Assembly (NCBI GenBank): GCA_051453625.1
Contig: JBOZIK010000001.1
Coordinates: 250,636,977 to 250,670,265, forward strand
Direction: 5' to 3'
Origin: Welwitschia mirabilis
Taxonomy: Eukaryota; Gnetophyta; Gnetopsida; Welwitschiales
DNA length: 33,289 nt
The notes beneath the pieces are model-generated. The model was given only the letters and a program-made list of their open reading frames with translations. It was not told the DNA's origin and did not search any database. Of this stretch, positions 21,480 to 32,516 are shown in pieces. Each line of letters opens with the position of its first letter. Position 1 is the stretch's first letter. Position numbers and translations under genes: made by a program.

Positions 21480-22845
21480 AACTTATTAGTATTTGAATAG
21501 TTGCTACTGTTAGCACATGATAGATAATAAATCACAATTTTAACACCTATATGATTTTAATGGATGAGAAGTAATCTTTGGTGATAATGAAAAAGCTAAA
21601 ATTAAAGGCATTGGAAGCATTAGTAGTGGAGGTAACATGTCTTAAATTAATGAAGTATTATATGTAAATGGTATTAAACATAATTTTCTTAGTATTAGTC
21701 AAATTCATAATAAAGGTCATAAAGTTATTTTTGATAATAAAAAATGTAAATATATATATAATAAAATAAATAAAGTTATTCTTAAAGAAAATAGAATAGA
21801 TAATGTTTATAGTATTGATTAACCTTCTTCTATTTATCATTTTTCTCATATAAACTAAGAAGAGTTATGAAATCAATGGTTAGGACACCTAAACAATGAT
21901 CATCTTAAAATCATCATTAAAAAGGAAATTATAAAAGGAATTCCTAAGATGAATATTGATAAACACGGGCTATGTAAAGCATGTCAAAAAGGACAATAGG
22001 TTAGAACCTCCTATAAGAGTAAAGACTTAGTTTCTATAATAATGCCTCTTGAACTCACTAATATGGACTTGGTGAAACCTGCTAAAACAAAAGTTTAGAA
22101 AGATAACAATATTTTTTGATAAAGTTGAATAATATCTTTAGATTCACTTGAATTGACTTCCTAGTAAACAAGGCTAAAAATTTTAAAAGTTGTGTTGAAA
22201 TCTATAACAAAATTTAAAATAAGAAGGGATACAGTTTTAAATGAATTAGAAGCAATCATATAGGGGAATTTTAAAATCATCTTTCTAAGAAATATTGTGT
22301 GAAAAATGGTATAAAACATTAGTTTTTAGCACTAAAGACTCCACAACAAAATGAAAAACCAAGTCCTTCAGGAGGTGTCTAAAATGTTTTGGGTTAAACC
22401 ATGAGTACTGCATGCTAAATTATCAATAGAGTTTATCTAAGATCTGGTATGAATAGACCTCTTATGAGATTTAAAAAGGAATAAATCCAAACATATCCTA
22501 TTTTAAGGTTTTTGAAAGAAAATTCTTTATCTTAAAATATAGAGAACATTTGAGTAAATTTGAGTCTAAGGCTAATGAAGCAATTCTTCTAGGTATTCAA
22601 CCAAAAGTAGATCTTATCAATTCTTCAATAAATAAAGTCTAATAGTGGAATAATCCATAAATGTGCAAGTAGATACTTCAGTACCATACCTCTACCTTCA
22701 AGTGGTGAATAAAGTCTTACCCCCAGTACTCATGGTTTTTGGGTTAAACCATGAGTACTGCATGCTACATTATCAATAGAGTTTATCTAAGATCTGGTAT
22801 GAATAGACCTCTTATGAGATTTAAAAAGGAATAAATCCAAACATA
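21480..22845 (+). pseudogene. SIRE-type protease, pre-integrase and integrase relic with an internal duplicated segment
   Basis: Protease-region homology appears as HMIDN (family: HMTGD) near 21.52 kb, then VIFGDNEKAKIKGIGSISSG, INEVLYVNGIKHNFLSISQI and HNKGHKVIFDNKKC. The pre-integrase domain follows as QWLGHLNNDHLKIIIKKE, GLCKACQKGQ (last residue a stop) and MPLELTNMDLV, which opens the integrase core. The integrase end reads TACYIINRVYLRSGM, present twice at 22391-22495 and 22741-22845. The run between 21.56 and 22.0 kb is unusually well preserved in one frame for this element. The rest is broken. Integrase would join element cDNA to the host chromosome. A 295-N gap follows. Confidence 0.82.
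22391..22845 (+). repeat. 105-bp direct duplication within integrase, next to a 295-N gap
   Basis: Bases 22391-22495 recur at 22741-22845 with one difference (A at 22418, C at 22768). The second copy runs straight into the N run at 22846-23140. In protein terms the sequence passes through the integrase end, moves on into the linker, then jumps back to the integrase end. The second copy keeps the expected Tyr codon where the first has a stop. This is probably a misjoined or unmerged contig end. Confidence 0.85.
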
Positions 22846-23140
22846 NNNNNNNNNNNNNNNNNNNNNNNNNNNNNNNNNNNNNNNNNNNNNNNNNNNNNNN
22901 NNNNNNNNNNNNNNNNNNNNNNNNNNNNNNNNNNNNNNNNNNNNNNNNNNNNNNNNNNNNNNNNNNNNNNNNNNNNNNNNNNNNNNNNNNNNNNNNNNNN
23001 NNNNNNNNNNNNNNNNNNNNNNNNNNNNNNNNNNNNNNNNNNNNNNNNNNNNNNNNNNNNNNNNNNNNNNNNNNNNNNNNNNNNNNNNNNNNNNNNNNNN
23101 NNNNNNNNNNNNNNNNNNNNNNNNNNNNNNNNNNNNNNNN
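22846..23140. other. Assembly gap, 295 N
   Basis: The unknown bases cover the linker between integrase and reverse transcriptase of the SIRE-type element. Open frames called through it are artefacts. Confidence 0.99.
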
Positions 23141-23249
23141 AAGAAGTTCAAAGAATTTAAAGATCACCCTTTTGATTCAGTTATTAAAGATGTAAGCTTA
23201 AAAATACAAATGAAAAACTTTCTTAAAAATTTTTATGCTCACATTTTTA

Positions 23250-24710
23250 TGTTTCTTAAATTGAATGCAAGAACAATTACAACAATTTAAAAGAAATGAT
23301 ATTTGGAAATGATTAAAAACATCAAAAGATCATAATGTAATTAGAACAAAATGGATCTTTAAGAACAAGTATGATAAACACAATAATGTAACTAAGAATA
23401 AAGATAAATTAGTGGTTCAAGGCTATAATTAGATTAAAGGGATTGATGTAGAAGATACATTTACTCTTGTGACAAGACTAAATAGCATCAGAATATTTTT
23501 TTATAGAATGTTTTTTTTCCTATGCAGCCTTAAAAAATTTTAAAGTATTCCAAATGGATGTGAAAAGTACCTTTTTGAATGGAACTATCAACAAAGAAGT
23601 TTATGTGGAGAAACCACTAAGATTCATAGATTTACATAAATCAAAGCATCTTTATAGACTTAAAAAGACTTTGTATGATTTAAAACAGGCACCTAGGCCT
23701 TGGTATGAAAAAATAACAACATTTCTTAAATAAAAAGGCTATACCCATGGAGCAGTGAATAAAACTCTCTTTGTTAAAAAACTTAAGTAAGATTTTATTA
23801 TCATTCAAATCTATGTTGGTGATATAATTTTTGAAGCCTTAAGGGAGGATCTCTCAAAAAGAGTTTTCTAATATTATGAAAATACACTTTGAGATGAGTA
23901 TGCTTAGTGAAGTAAGAATTTTTTTAATCTACAAATTAAACAAACAAAACATAGTATTTTCATCTCTCAATCAAAATACTCAAGGGAATTTATTAAGTGA
24001 TTTGGACTTAAAAATGCAAAATCAACCAACACTCTATGTTAACTTCATGTAAAATCAGTCTTGATGATCATGGAAAATAAGTGGATAAAAAACTTTATAA
24101 GAGCATGATAAGAAGATCTTCTAGTAGACCTGACATAATGTTTAGTATTATTATGTATGCTAGATACTAGATTAAACCAAAGGAATCACACCTTTAAGCT
24201 ATCAAAAGAATCATAAGGTATATAAATAGTATGAGTGAGTATAATCTATGGTATCCCACAGAAACTTCTTTTAAACTTATAGGTTTTAATGATGTACACT
24301 GAATTAGATGTAAAGATGATCAAAAAATCACCAATGAAAATTACTTATTTTTAGAATATTACTTAGTAGGATGGGTAAGTAAGATGAAAAATTTATTTGT
24401 CTCTTCATAGAAAAATAAAATACATAGTAGTAGGAAGTTGTTATACTCATCTTCTATGGATGAAAGAAATGCTTAAAGACTTTGGAGTTAACTATGATTA
24501 GGTACCAATATTTGGTGATAATACAAGTGTAATTAATATCTTGAAAAAACCTATTTAGCACTCTAGCACTAAACATATTGAACTTAAACATCATTTTCTG
24601 AGAGAATAAGTAGAAAAAGTTAATATTTTCATGAATTTATAAATACTAATTAATAACTAGCTAATATCTTTATGAAATTCCTAAACTTTGAAAAAAATTT
24701 AAATCTTCAC
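23250..24710 (+). pseudogene. SIRE-type reverse transcriptase and RNase H relic
   Basis: The plus-strand frames read IRTKWIFKNKYDKHNNVTKN (about 23.34 kb), LVVQGYN with a stop where Gln is expected, GIDVEDTFTLVTRL and QMDVKSTFLNGTI with small changes. LYRLKKTLYDLKQAPRPWYE lies near 23.65-23.71 kb, then VKK and IIIQIYVGDIIF near 23.80 kb. The last is the catalytic box with the first Asp changed to Gly (family: YVDDIIF). RNase H follows as a DVHxIRCKDD-like run near 24.3 kb, then VPIFGDNTSVINILKKPI and HSSTKHIELKHHFLRE near 24.5-24.6 kb. The order is that of Copia pol. The loss of a catalytic Asp adds to many stops. Confidence 0.88.
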
Positions 24711-25129
24711 AATGAATTGGAATTTGTTTCTCCATCCTTTAACTAAAATCAAATTAGTTAACCAGATTTCTTATTTGATTGATTGGACTTGGAGAAGTCG
24801 AGTCAACCAAAATGTTAGTTGATCACCCAAACTCTTTCTAGAGATATCTGAAGTGAGGTAGGTCGAGTGAACTAAAGTCCCAGTCAATTAGACTTGAAAA
24901 CATTTTTGACTAACATCTTAATAGGTTGAGTGGATCATAATCTAGTTAATCAATCCTGTAGGGTTAGGCATAACAGAAAGGCAGTGAACTCGTCTTTTTC
25001 TTAGATTTAACTTGTTTATTCCTCCTTATAAAATTAGTTTAGAACTCTAACTCCTTCATTTCCACCTGTCTCCCTATCTTTATTAGTTTTTATTAGTTTC
25101 TTTCCTTCTTCTTTGGACTTTAATAAGTA

Positions 25130-26190
25130 TCATATGTCTCTATTATAAAAGGACCTTAAGAAGATCAAAACAAAAAAAGATAAAAAGTAAAGATCTAGGA
25201 TATTTGTACTCAGGAATGTTAAATAAATCCTTGGATAGGTTTTTAAAAAGTCTAAAAAGAAACTTATTTGTTAGTAGAGGTCAATAGCTTCAAAAGAACT
25301 CAAATGACTTAAGGATATGATAATATTGCTTAATAATCTAGATCTCTCTTATTTCCTTGAGGTTTCTAGGTCTACATACCCTTTCTTTACTTGCATGTTT
25401 TATTGCAATGCCTCTTATGATGTGGATTATTCTACTCTTTTGATGCTTGTTTTGGGGAATGTAATAAGAGTTACCCTAGATTTGATATCCTCTCTCACAA
25501 ATCTTCTTAGAGGAAATTATGAGGAGATTTAGCCCTTGGATGACTCTATGGAGAACAAGGTAGAAGTAACCAGGGAGCTCTGTGAAAAATTCATTCAGTG
25601 GAAAACCACCCTTTCCACCTTTCATCTCATTCCTAAATATTGACTTCTTTAATTAGTTTTTACCTAAAACTTTTTACATCTTGCTGGTTATTCTGATGAG
25701 ACCTTAAACTATCATGCTTATCTTATGTATTTAGTGGAAACATGTCACATCATTAATACTTCTACCATCATTCTTAAAAATATGGTTTCTTAGCTAGAAT
25801 ATCATAAGACTTAAGCTCTTCATTACTCCATTCTAATTATAAACATATATTACCATTTTAGAAACCAAATGCACTCCAAAGTTGAAACCTTAACTTCCAT
25901 GTCTTCTATTAGGTCTACCACTCTATCACATATGTATATTTTCTCTAGGACAAAGAAATCCTCTAAATCTCCTTCTTCTGAGTAGGCCTCTTCTAAATAG
26001 ACTTTATCGTACCTAAAGTGGCTTGATTCGTGCACTTGTTACATAAAGGAGGCTCTCATTACAACCAACTATGAAATTGTAGAAACTTTTAAGAAGGCTT
26101 ATAGCTCTTAACATTAGGCAATAGAAGAAGAAGATGATGATGACCTTGATTCTGAAGAAATCTGAGGAAGAGGAGGAGTCAGATTATTTT
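25130..26190 (+). pseudogene. Extra ORF relic between pol and the 3' LTR of the SIRE-type element
   Basis: An open stretch at 25317-25532 reads LLNNLDLSYFLEVSRSTYPF, then FYCNASYD, then a LGNVIRVTLDLISSLTNLL-like helix. Across stops and shifts it goes on to YHAYLMYLVETCHIINTSTI near 25.71-25.76 kb. A very acidic end (EEEDDDDLDSEE) lies near 26.13-26.16 kb. SIRE-type elements are known to carry an additional ORF here, historically called env-like. The visible pattern instead recalls the plant retroelement-associated domain with a PxLVREFYAN-like motif (putative plant transposon protein). This match is from memory of the pattern and not proven. There is no clear signal peptide or fusion peptide. 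Its role is unknown. Confidence 0.6.
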
Positions 26191-26547
26191 TTTTTTCCTT
26201 GTCTATAGTTATTTTTTCCTTTTTTATCTTTAATGTTAAAAGGAGGAAAAACATGTATTTTGTAAATTTCTTTTTAAACATGATTATTTTAACTCAGTTG
26301 TAGTTTATTAGTTGGTATTAGATGTACTACTTACTTTTGTTAGAAGTGATAAATGTTATATTTTCTACAAAATATATCTCTAAAATATTTCCAATTTTTA
26401 TCTTTGTAAAAACATTATGAATAATTGTGTTGAATAAAAACTATTATTGTTTTAGTTAATAATACTTCATATTTTTTTTGTGGGCATATCGTGAGGGGGA
26501 ATTTTTTCACATAAGCTTGAATTTTTTAATATAATTTGCCAGAAATG

Positions 26548-26560
26548 TCAAAGGGAGAAG
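26548..26560 (+). other. Polypurine tract of the SIRE-type element
   Basis: A purine run (CAAAGGGAGAAG) lies directly before the 3' LTR start. It is the site where plus-strand DNA synthesis would be primed. Its position confirms the LTR boundary at 26561. Confidence 0.8.
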
Positions 26561-27678
26561 TATTTAAGTTTTATTAACAAGTTGATGTCAAACTAACAAA
26601 TTTGATGTAGTGTAATATGTTGTGAACATTTTAAGAAAATAAAGTACTTGCAAGTCAAAAGTAATACAACATTTGTTGCAAGCTTTATGAGAACCTAAAA
26701 GCTAATTAAGTTATCAAGGGGTTAACTGGTTGCCAAATGGATTAACTAGACTTGTGCCAAAAATAGTATAATGAATTTATCAAAGGAGTCAATTGGATTC
26801 CAAAGGGGTTGACTGGACCTGTGCTAAAAATATTTTTCATATCAAATTGATAAGGGATTGACCAAATTGAAATAGGTTCAACTGCACCTGGAATTAAAGT
26901 AAGCAACTATATTTCAGATGGGGTCAATTAGACTAAGACATAATGAAATTAGGTTGACCAAAATAACATGGGGTTAACTGACCTCAATAATGATAATTAA
27001 TGAAGTTTATTGGATGCTTTGAGAAGTTGACCAGTTATAATAAAAATAGAAATTTTCAGCTTATTTTTCTAGCTATTATCTCCTTATTTTTAACTAATAG
27101 AGTATCAAATTCATTTGTAAACCATAAAAATTTATCTTCTATATAAATAAAATGAATCAGTATCTTCAGGGACTCTTCTAGATTGACTAAAAAGAAAAAG
27201 AACACTTCTATACTATTGATATTCATTGGTCAAGATACTGCACTATACAAACTTATATTTGTGAACTTCCTTTTAGATAGTGTACTTTGATTTCTTCATA
27301 CTTCAAGATTTGCTCTATAAAGGTTGAGACTTAGCCTCAAAAATTCTATTTGTAAAGAATGCAGATTGATCTAGAGACCTAAAAAAAAGCAATAAGAATC
27401 TAGATTAGCTTAGGATTGAAGTTGATGACCAAAAGTGGAGTAGGGGTTTTTTCAAACCACTATTAAATCATTGCATTTATTGCTCTTCTTTGGTATTTTT
27501 TATTTTAGTTATTTTCGTGTTCTTTTATTCATCTGATCTTATTTGATAATAGTTAGGTTTTTATTTCAAATGCACAAATATTTCTAGTGTAAATTTTAAG
27601 GGCTAAATTTCAAATTGTAAATCTTATTCAACCAATCCCCCTCCCTCCTATCATGGTTTTAGCTTTCTAGATTCCACA
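26561..27678 (+). repeat. 3' LTR of the SIRE-type element
   Basis: It aligns with the 5' LTR from the AAGTTGATGTCAAACTAA block to the C-rich run near 27637-27650. The last part (CTAGATTCCACA) resembles the 5' LTR end (TTAGACTTTACA), giving an end at 27678. An end near 27650 is also possible. The start reads TATTT, which could be a mutated TG start. At least eight TTGAC or GTCAA pentamers occur in the first 480 bp. Confidence 0.8.
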
Positions 27679-30330
27679 GATTTACCATCAAAGATTAACT
27701 GAACCTTATTATCATCATTATAAGTTATATACAAGCTATATCTAGTTCCAATTTTACCCTTCTTATCATCATAGACATCTTGAAGAGTAGATTGTAACCA
27801 AATACATCGATGTCATCTCCAGGTAGTACCAGCTTCTTCAATTGGAGAATCTATTGAATTGATGTTAGAACCATGATTAAGTATGCTATGAGAATCAAAC
27901 TAGTTAATTTCTATAGGTTGCAATATAGTCATGATAATAAAATAAACTAAAGCATTATTGTTGGTCATACCTCTTCCCTCAAACATAAGACATTGAGCAT
28001 CTAATATGGCTATTGTGTTACAGAAAGGATGAATCTTCAAAAGATGAAGTTGAAAATCATTATTTAAAGTTCTAAAAAGATGACATCATGAGAAATAATG
28101 AGCTTATGATGCTCTAAGATAAGCACTCGATAATCTTTCTGGTTGATTGAATATTCTACAAAGATGTCAATGCAAGCATGTGCTTCAAATGTTTAATGAT
28201 ATTCATGTGGAATATGACCATAGCACTCGTAATAAAAAACATAAAAATTATTCAACTTTGACTTGTAACCATACCATCTTTTAGCTAAAACATTCCTTTT
28301 TTAGAATAGTAACAAATATAATTATTAAGATATACTTCTGTATTCATTGCTTCATCCCAAAAAGAGGCCTTACAATCAGTAAAATACATCATGAAATGTG
28401 TCATATCCATAATAGTATGATTAAATTTATTGTAAATGCCATTTTTTTAGGGTATTTCAAGGTAGATCTTCAAATGTCGAATCCCTTTAAAAGTGAGAAA
28501 GTTTTTAAACATGGCAGATGTGTGCTTACCATCATTATCTAAGTGGATACTTTTAATCTTAGAGCTAGCTTGATATTCCACTTGAGTTTTGAACTTCTTG
28601 AAAATAGTCGAAGTTTTGGATTTGGATTAGATGAAGTATACCAAATTAGGAAATAATCATCAATAAAAGAGATAAAAATAATAAAATTTATGAAGAGTGA
28701 AAACTTACATAGCTCCATATAGGTCACTGTGAATAAGTAAAAGCTATTAATTTACATACCACTTACTTGGTGGAAATCACTTCCAAGTTGCTTTATTCAT
28801 AATACATTCTTCACATTGAGAAACATCCTATGAAATGGACAAAATAAGACAATGGCCAATCTTATGCATTGCATTCATCATAGAAGGATTAGGATGTTCT
28901 GATTAAGTATGCCACAGTAGCAAGGCAGAGATCTCATCTTGGGAAACTATGTAAGTAATCTCTCACATTATGATACTATCAGAAAGATAAATGAGATTTT
29001 CATTCATGTAGTCTTTCATAGCCAATTACTGATTATCATTATAAATTTTCACTAAATGCTTCATCATAAAAATAAAGTGATCTTCTCATGGTAAAGTAAA
29101 AAGTAATGGAAGATGTAACCTCATATATGAAACATGAAAGAGTGATGGCAACTCAAGGGTAACTGAATCATAACCTTTAGTAGGAACTATTATTCTATTT
29201 TCCAAGTAAACATGACTTTGAGATTTAACAAAGTCATCGAAATAATTGCATCAATAAGTCATATGACAAGCTATACTTATGTTAAGAATACACATCTTGT
29301 TATGAGATATGTACTCACCCATACCAACAAATTTAGAGTTATCAAAGATCACATTTGATTTAAAATTTTCAACATTATCAAGGAAATTAAATTTAGTAGT
29401 AAATTTGCCTTACGTGTAGACTTTATCTTATGCTAAGGAATCCTATAAAAGTTAGTAGTGTGATCTATTCTTCTACATCCTAGGAATTAATATTTATTCT
29501 CCTGAGTAATAGCATTCTAAACTTACTTCTTATTTTGTTAAGCTTAATTAAGCTTCTCATTTTATTATTTTACTGAAGCCTTATCATTATCATGATGTGA
29601 TTGCTTTTGTGGATGGAATTTCAAAAGAATGAAAAACTATGCATGAAGCATTAAAAGAAGACTATCTTGTGAAGTTAAACTGAGCTTTAGTAGAAATTAA
29701 ATCCTTATCAAGAAAATCAAAAGTTGTATTATTCAATTACTTAATCCCATGTAGCAACATGATATAACTATGTAAGAAGGATTCTTTTAAACAACAGAAG
29801 ATCAGATTAACATAATAAATTGAAACTTTTTTTTGTAAATCAATCTCCATTACATTTGCCTTAATGTTTTACATCTATATAATCAATTATTTCCTCTTTA
29901 TTTTTTCATAATGCAAACTATTCATGAAGTTATAAGGTTCAAGAGATCCAGATCATTTTTGAAGTATAATGTATTACTCAAAGTACAAAAATTGGTATAG
30001 CTTATTTTTTTTTGATCAATCAACTTCTTATGTTGATAAGAGACTGCATAATCTCTATTAATGTTTTATTAATATCTTGACAATTATGTTCTTCAACTGG
30101 ATTGTGAAGAGGTGTATGAACATGTGTCAAAAAATCCTTCCCATAACCATAAATCCAAATAGTTAATATGAAATCCTCATGTTAAAACTCCCATCATCTT
30201 GAAGAGTGTCTCTAATGTTGTTCATGATCCCAGTGATGAGTATAAGTGTAAAATACTCTAATAACAACTAAAACTTAACCTTTGAAGATGATGTCAAATG
30301 TGCCATAATAGATAAAGGATAAGTTATGAG
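27655..30330 (-). mobile_element. Copia fragment: gag, protease, pre-integrase and integrase, minus strand
   Basis: Read right to left: a gag ATG at 30306 (MAHLTSSSKVKF, then stop). NSLHYEKIK near 29.9 kb (gag family: SSLHYEKD) follows, then a CRRIGHTTNFCRIP-like zinc-knuckle relic near 29.45-29.5 kb. The protease remnant HMTYxCNYFDDF is near 29.25 kb. A pre-integrase block EHPNPSMMNAMHKIGHC and CEECIMNKATW are near 28.8-28.9 kb. The integrase has HSDLYGAM near 28.72 kb, IHLDNDGK near 28.54 kb and then FWDEAMNTEVYLNN near 28.34 kb. The third catalytic residue (Glu in NGVxE) is replaced by Asn. The end reads WLQSTLQDVYDD and GTRYSLYITYND near 27.75 kb, the usual pol linker ahead of reverse transcriptase, but no RT follows. 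The SIRE element begins instead. Confidence 0.85.
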
Positions 30331-30429
30331 GTAAATTTGAGGATCAAAGTGATCTTGATCTCATCAAACTATCCAAGTCATAATTCAACCAAAGAAAAGA
30401 GACAAAAAATGTTAGGATATAGTGGTGTA

Positions 30430-31060
30430 CTCATTAGAGAATTAAGCCTAAAAATTAAGTGATCTGCCCAAACCATAAAGTGTGACAATCAAGAAAAGTC
30501 TAGCCAACTAGCAAAAGCTTATGAACATGAGACAGAAAAATATAAACATACTTTATTTAAAATTTATTAATATAAGTAAAGTAGATTTTAATGTAAGGGT
30601 CTAAATTAATTATTAGGTGATGAAAATGTTAAAGTTGATCAATTTCAAAGTTTGCTCTTTAATTTGGATAGTGATCATGTCCTCTCCAAGGGTAGTACCC
30701 TTCTCTATTAAGAAAGTGAAAAGACAAAATGTAAATCACATTGGTAGGGCTTCCAAGTTATTAGTTAGTTCTAATTAGCTCATCTATATACCTATAATGC
30801 CATAGATTACGATGCCACAATTTCATGAATTCTCTAATGATGTTATGATGATTTAATAATTTTGCTATTGGACTTATTAAAGCTTCTGTAACTATGCAGT
30901 TTAAGATCTTTGTATTATTTATGTCATACTTCTTCTATCTACATAGAGTTATACATTAGTTATCCAAAAGTATATTTTCTTTTTTGTTGAGTAAGTAGGC
31001 TCAATCATGGTTATTAATAAAACACACTTATATAAGACTAGAAAGAAAAGTTTCATAAAC
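30430..31060 (-). pseudogene. Possible second Copia pre-integrase relic
   Basis: On the minus strand near 30.77-30.83 kb the frame reads EFMKLWHRNLWHYRYIDELI, then RTN. This resembles the Copia pre-integrase motif LWHRRFGHLxYRSIDEL. Upstream text (ILNCIVTEALISPIAKL) could be the preceding strand of that domain. It lies 5' of the gag start at 30306, so it cannot belong to the same element copy. The match is short and broken. Confidence 0.35.
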
Positions 31061-31650
31061 AAATTTTCTCTAAATTACAATATTTGTTTTCATAATTGGA
31101 TTCTACTCATAACATACTTCACAACAATATGTAACATATCTAGGTTTTAGTAAGCACACTAATTTTAAATGATCAAATACTTAGCATATTTATTTTATCA
31201 TATTCAAAATCATTAAAACTAAATTTTACTAGCCATAAATTTATTAGAATATGCCATATAACCTTCTAGAAACCTTAAGTAGCCCCTTTAAGTAATACAC
31301 TCTGAGATATTTGGGTCAATTATTAATTAAACTTTAAGGTAGGTCTAGGTATCTATTTTTCTTCCTTGCTCATTTTTACCCCTTGATGTTATCTGGTGGA
31401 TCCTTCTTAAAATGAATTTATAAGTTCTCATCTTGCTTGATTTTCTTGTAAGTTGGATTGAAGTTCATTTATGCAAATCATTATATGTGTAATTTTATCT
31501 CGATTCTCTTTTCTATTTCTTCTCATCATGGTTAATTTTATAAATAAATAGGTTAACAACCAAATTCTTGTTATCATGATTGTACTTATTCCTCTTCCCA
31601 TCAATATTCCATTCTCCAATTCCATATGATATTTAGTAACAACATTCAAG
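31060..31650. other. AT-rich stretch without a recognised feature
   Basis: A 73-codon open frame lies on the minus strand (31428-31649), rich in Met, Ile, Arg and Asn, with a predicted hydrophobic stretch (IWLLTYLFIKL). I recognise no family. It may be part of a decayed element. Composition shifts toward higher G and C just right of here. Confidence 0.4.
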
Positions 31651-32516
31651 ATGCAGTAACAATACGGGATAGAGTCCGTTTGAGGAGAAGATGAGAGAAA
31701 TCAATGCAGAGAAAACTGATAAGGAAGAAGAGAAGGCAAGGCAAAAATAGAGAGGAGAATAATAGAGAGAGAATGATGTAAGCAGGGGAATTTAAGGCTT
31801 TTTGCACCACATCCATAGAGGCACTTTCATAGAAGTGCTCACAGTATCACAATCTTGGCATTGTAGAGAATGGTTGTAATAGTTGTGCTCGGAAGCAAGG
31901 GTTCAGACTTTAGCTCTACCCATGCACTCTTTGTTCTATGTATTTCACTCTTTGTGAAGCTGTACAAGGGAATGTATAGAGCTTTGAGCTAGAGATTTCT
32001 TTAGGAGCTTTTCAAATAACAATGACAATGAAGGAAAGGCAAAGAAATGGCTCCAAGAATGAGTCTTCTAGTAAAGAAGGCATAGTAGTCATGGCTTACA
32101 ACCATGGAAGAATAGGAAAGAGTATCTTAGTAAAGAAACTCATCCAGACTTTGGATCCAGAGAGGCATGGCTTAAATCTCTATAGCAGGAGGGCCAAATT
32201 GCAGTAAGAGAAGCTATTGAGGACCACAAACACCTCTTTTGAAGAATACTATCGATTCAATGTGAAGTAGGGCTCCTACCACATCCAACGGCAGTGCTGT
32301 TAGTCGTAAAGCCCATTCAATGATGGACACTTCACCACATCCACCTGGCACATTAGCATAACACTGTCATCAAGGGCAAGATCAGTGCTAAGGTTGAAGG
32401 CCACAGAACCTATGAAGTAAGGATGAGAGAACTTCAATAAACCTTAAAAACAGAAAGGATATGGAGCACCTCCATATAGCCGATTCTCGGTCTGCTTGTA
32501 CTTGGAATATCATAAC
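31650..32516 (+). other. Segment of higher GC with a small open frame of unknown function
   Basis: This segment is less AT-rich than its surroundings and could be a decayed gene or a low-copy element part. The best open frame is 32022-32207 (61 codons, MTMKERQRNGS start). It contains HGRIGKSILVKKL, which superficially resembles a P-loop (GxGxxGKS), but lacks the expected glycine spacing, and the frame ends after 61 residues. Text beyond the stop (FEEYYRFNVK, then CHQG) is not recognised. I assign no function. Confidence 0.3.

Larger units (their letters stand above)
18888..27678 (+). mobile_element. Nearly complete, dead SIRE/Maximus-type Copia retrotransposon
   Basis: An 8.8-kb element bounded by related LTRs (18888-20143 and 26561-27678). 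In order it holds the primer-binding site (20146-20156), gag, protease, integrase, reverse transcriptase, RNase H, an extra ORF relic and a polypurine tract (26548-26560). The gag opening (PPMFDGTNYS followed by a Trp-Lys pair), AHEGTSTVK and the long 3' region with an additional ORF are typical of the SIRE/Maximus lineage. All coding parts carry many stops. The LTRs differ at roughly a quarter of positions by eye, so the insertion is old. A 295-N gap removes the integrase-RT linker and a 21-N gap interrupts the 5' LTR. Target-site duplication is not clear (GAAGT before, GATTT after: three of five match). Confidence 0.88.

Noticed and set aside
22783-23167. Open frames of about 122-126 codons on the minus strand
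   Set aside because: Most of their length is N, so they are not real reading frames.
24780-24960. A third LTR copy inside the SIRE element because of TTGAC-like motifs
   Set aside because: The motifs are similar in style, but I could not align this stretch with either LTR beyond isolated words.
32022-32207. NB-ARC or other P-loop ATPase
   Set aside because: Only a GRIGKS-like string is present. The preceding glycines, later kinase-2 motif and domain length are missing.
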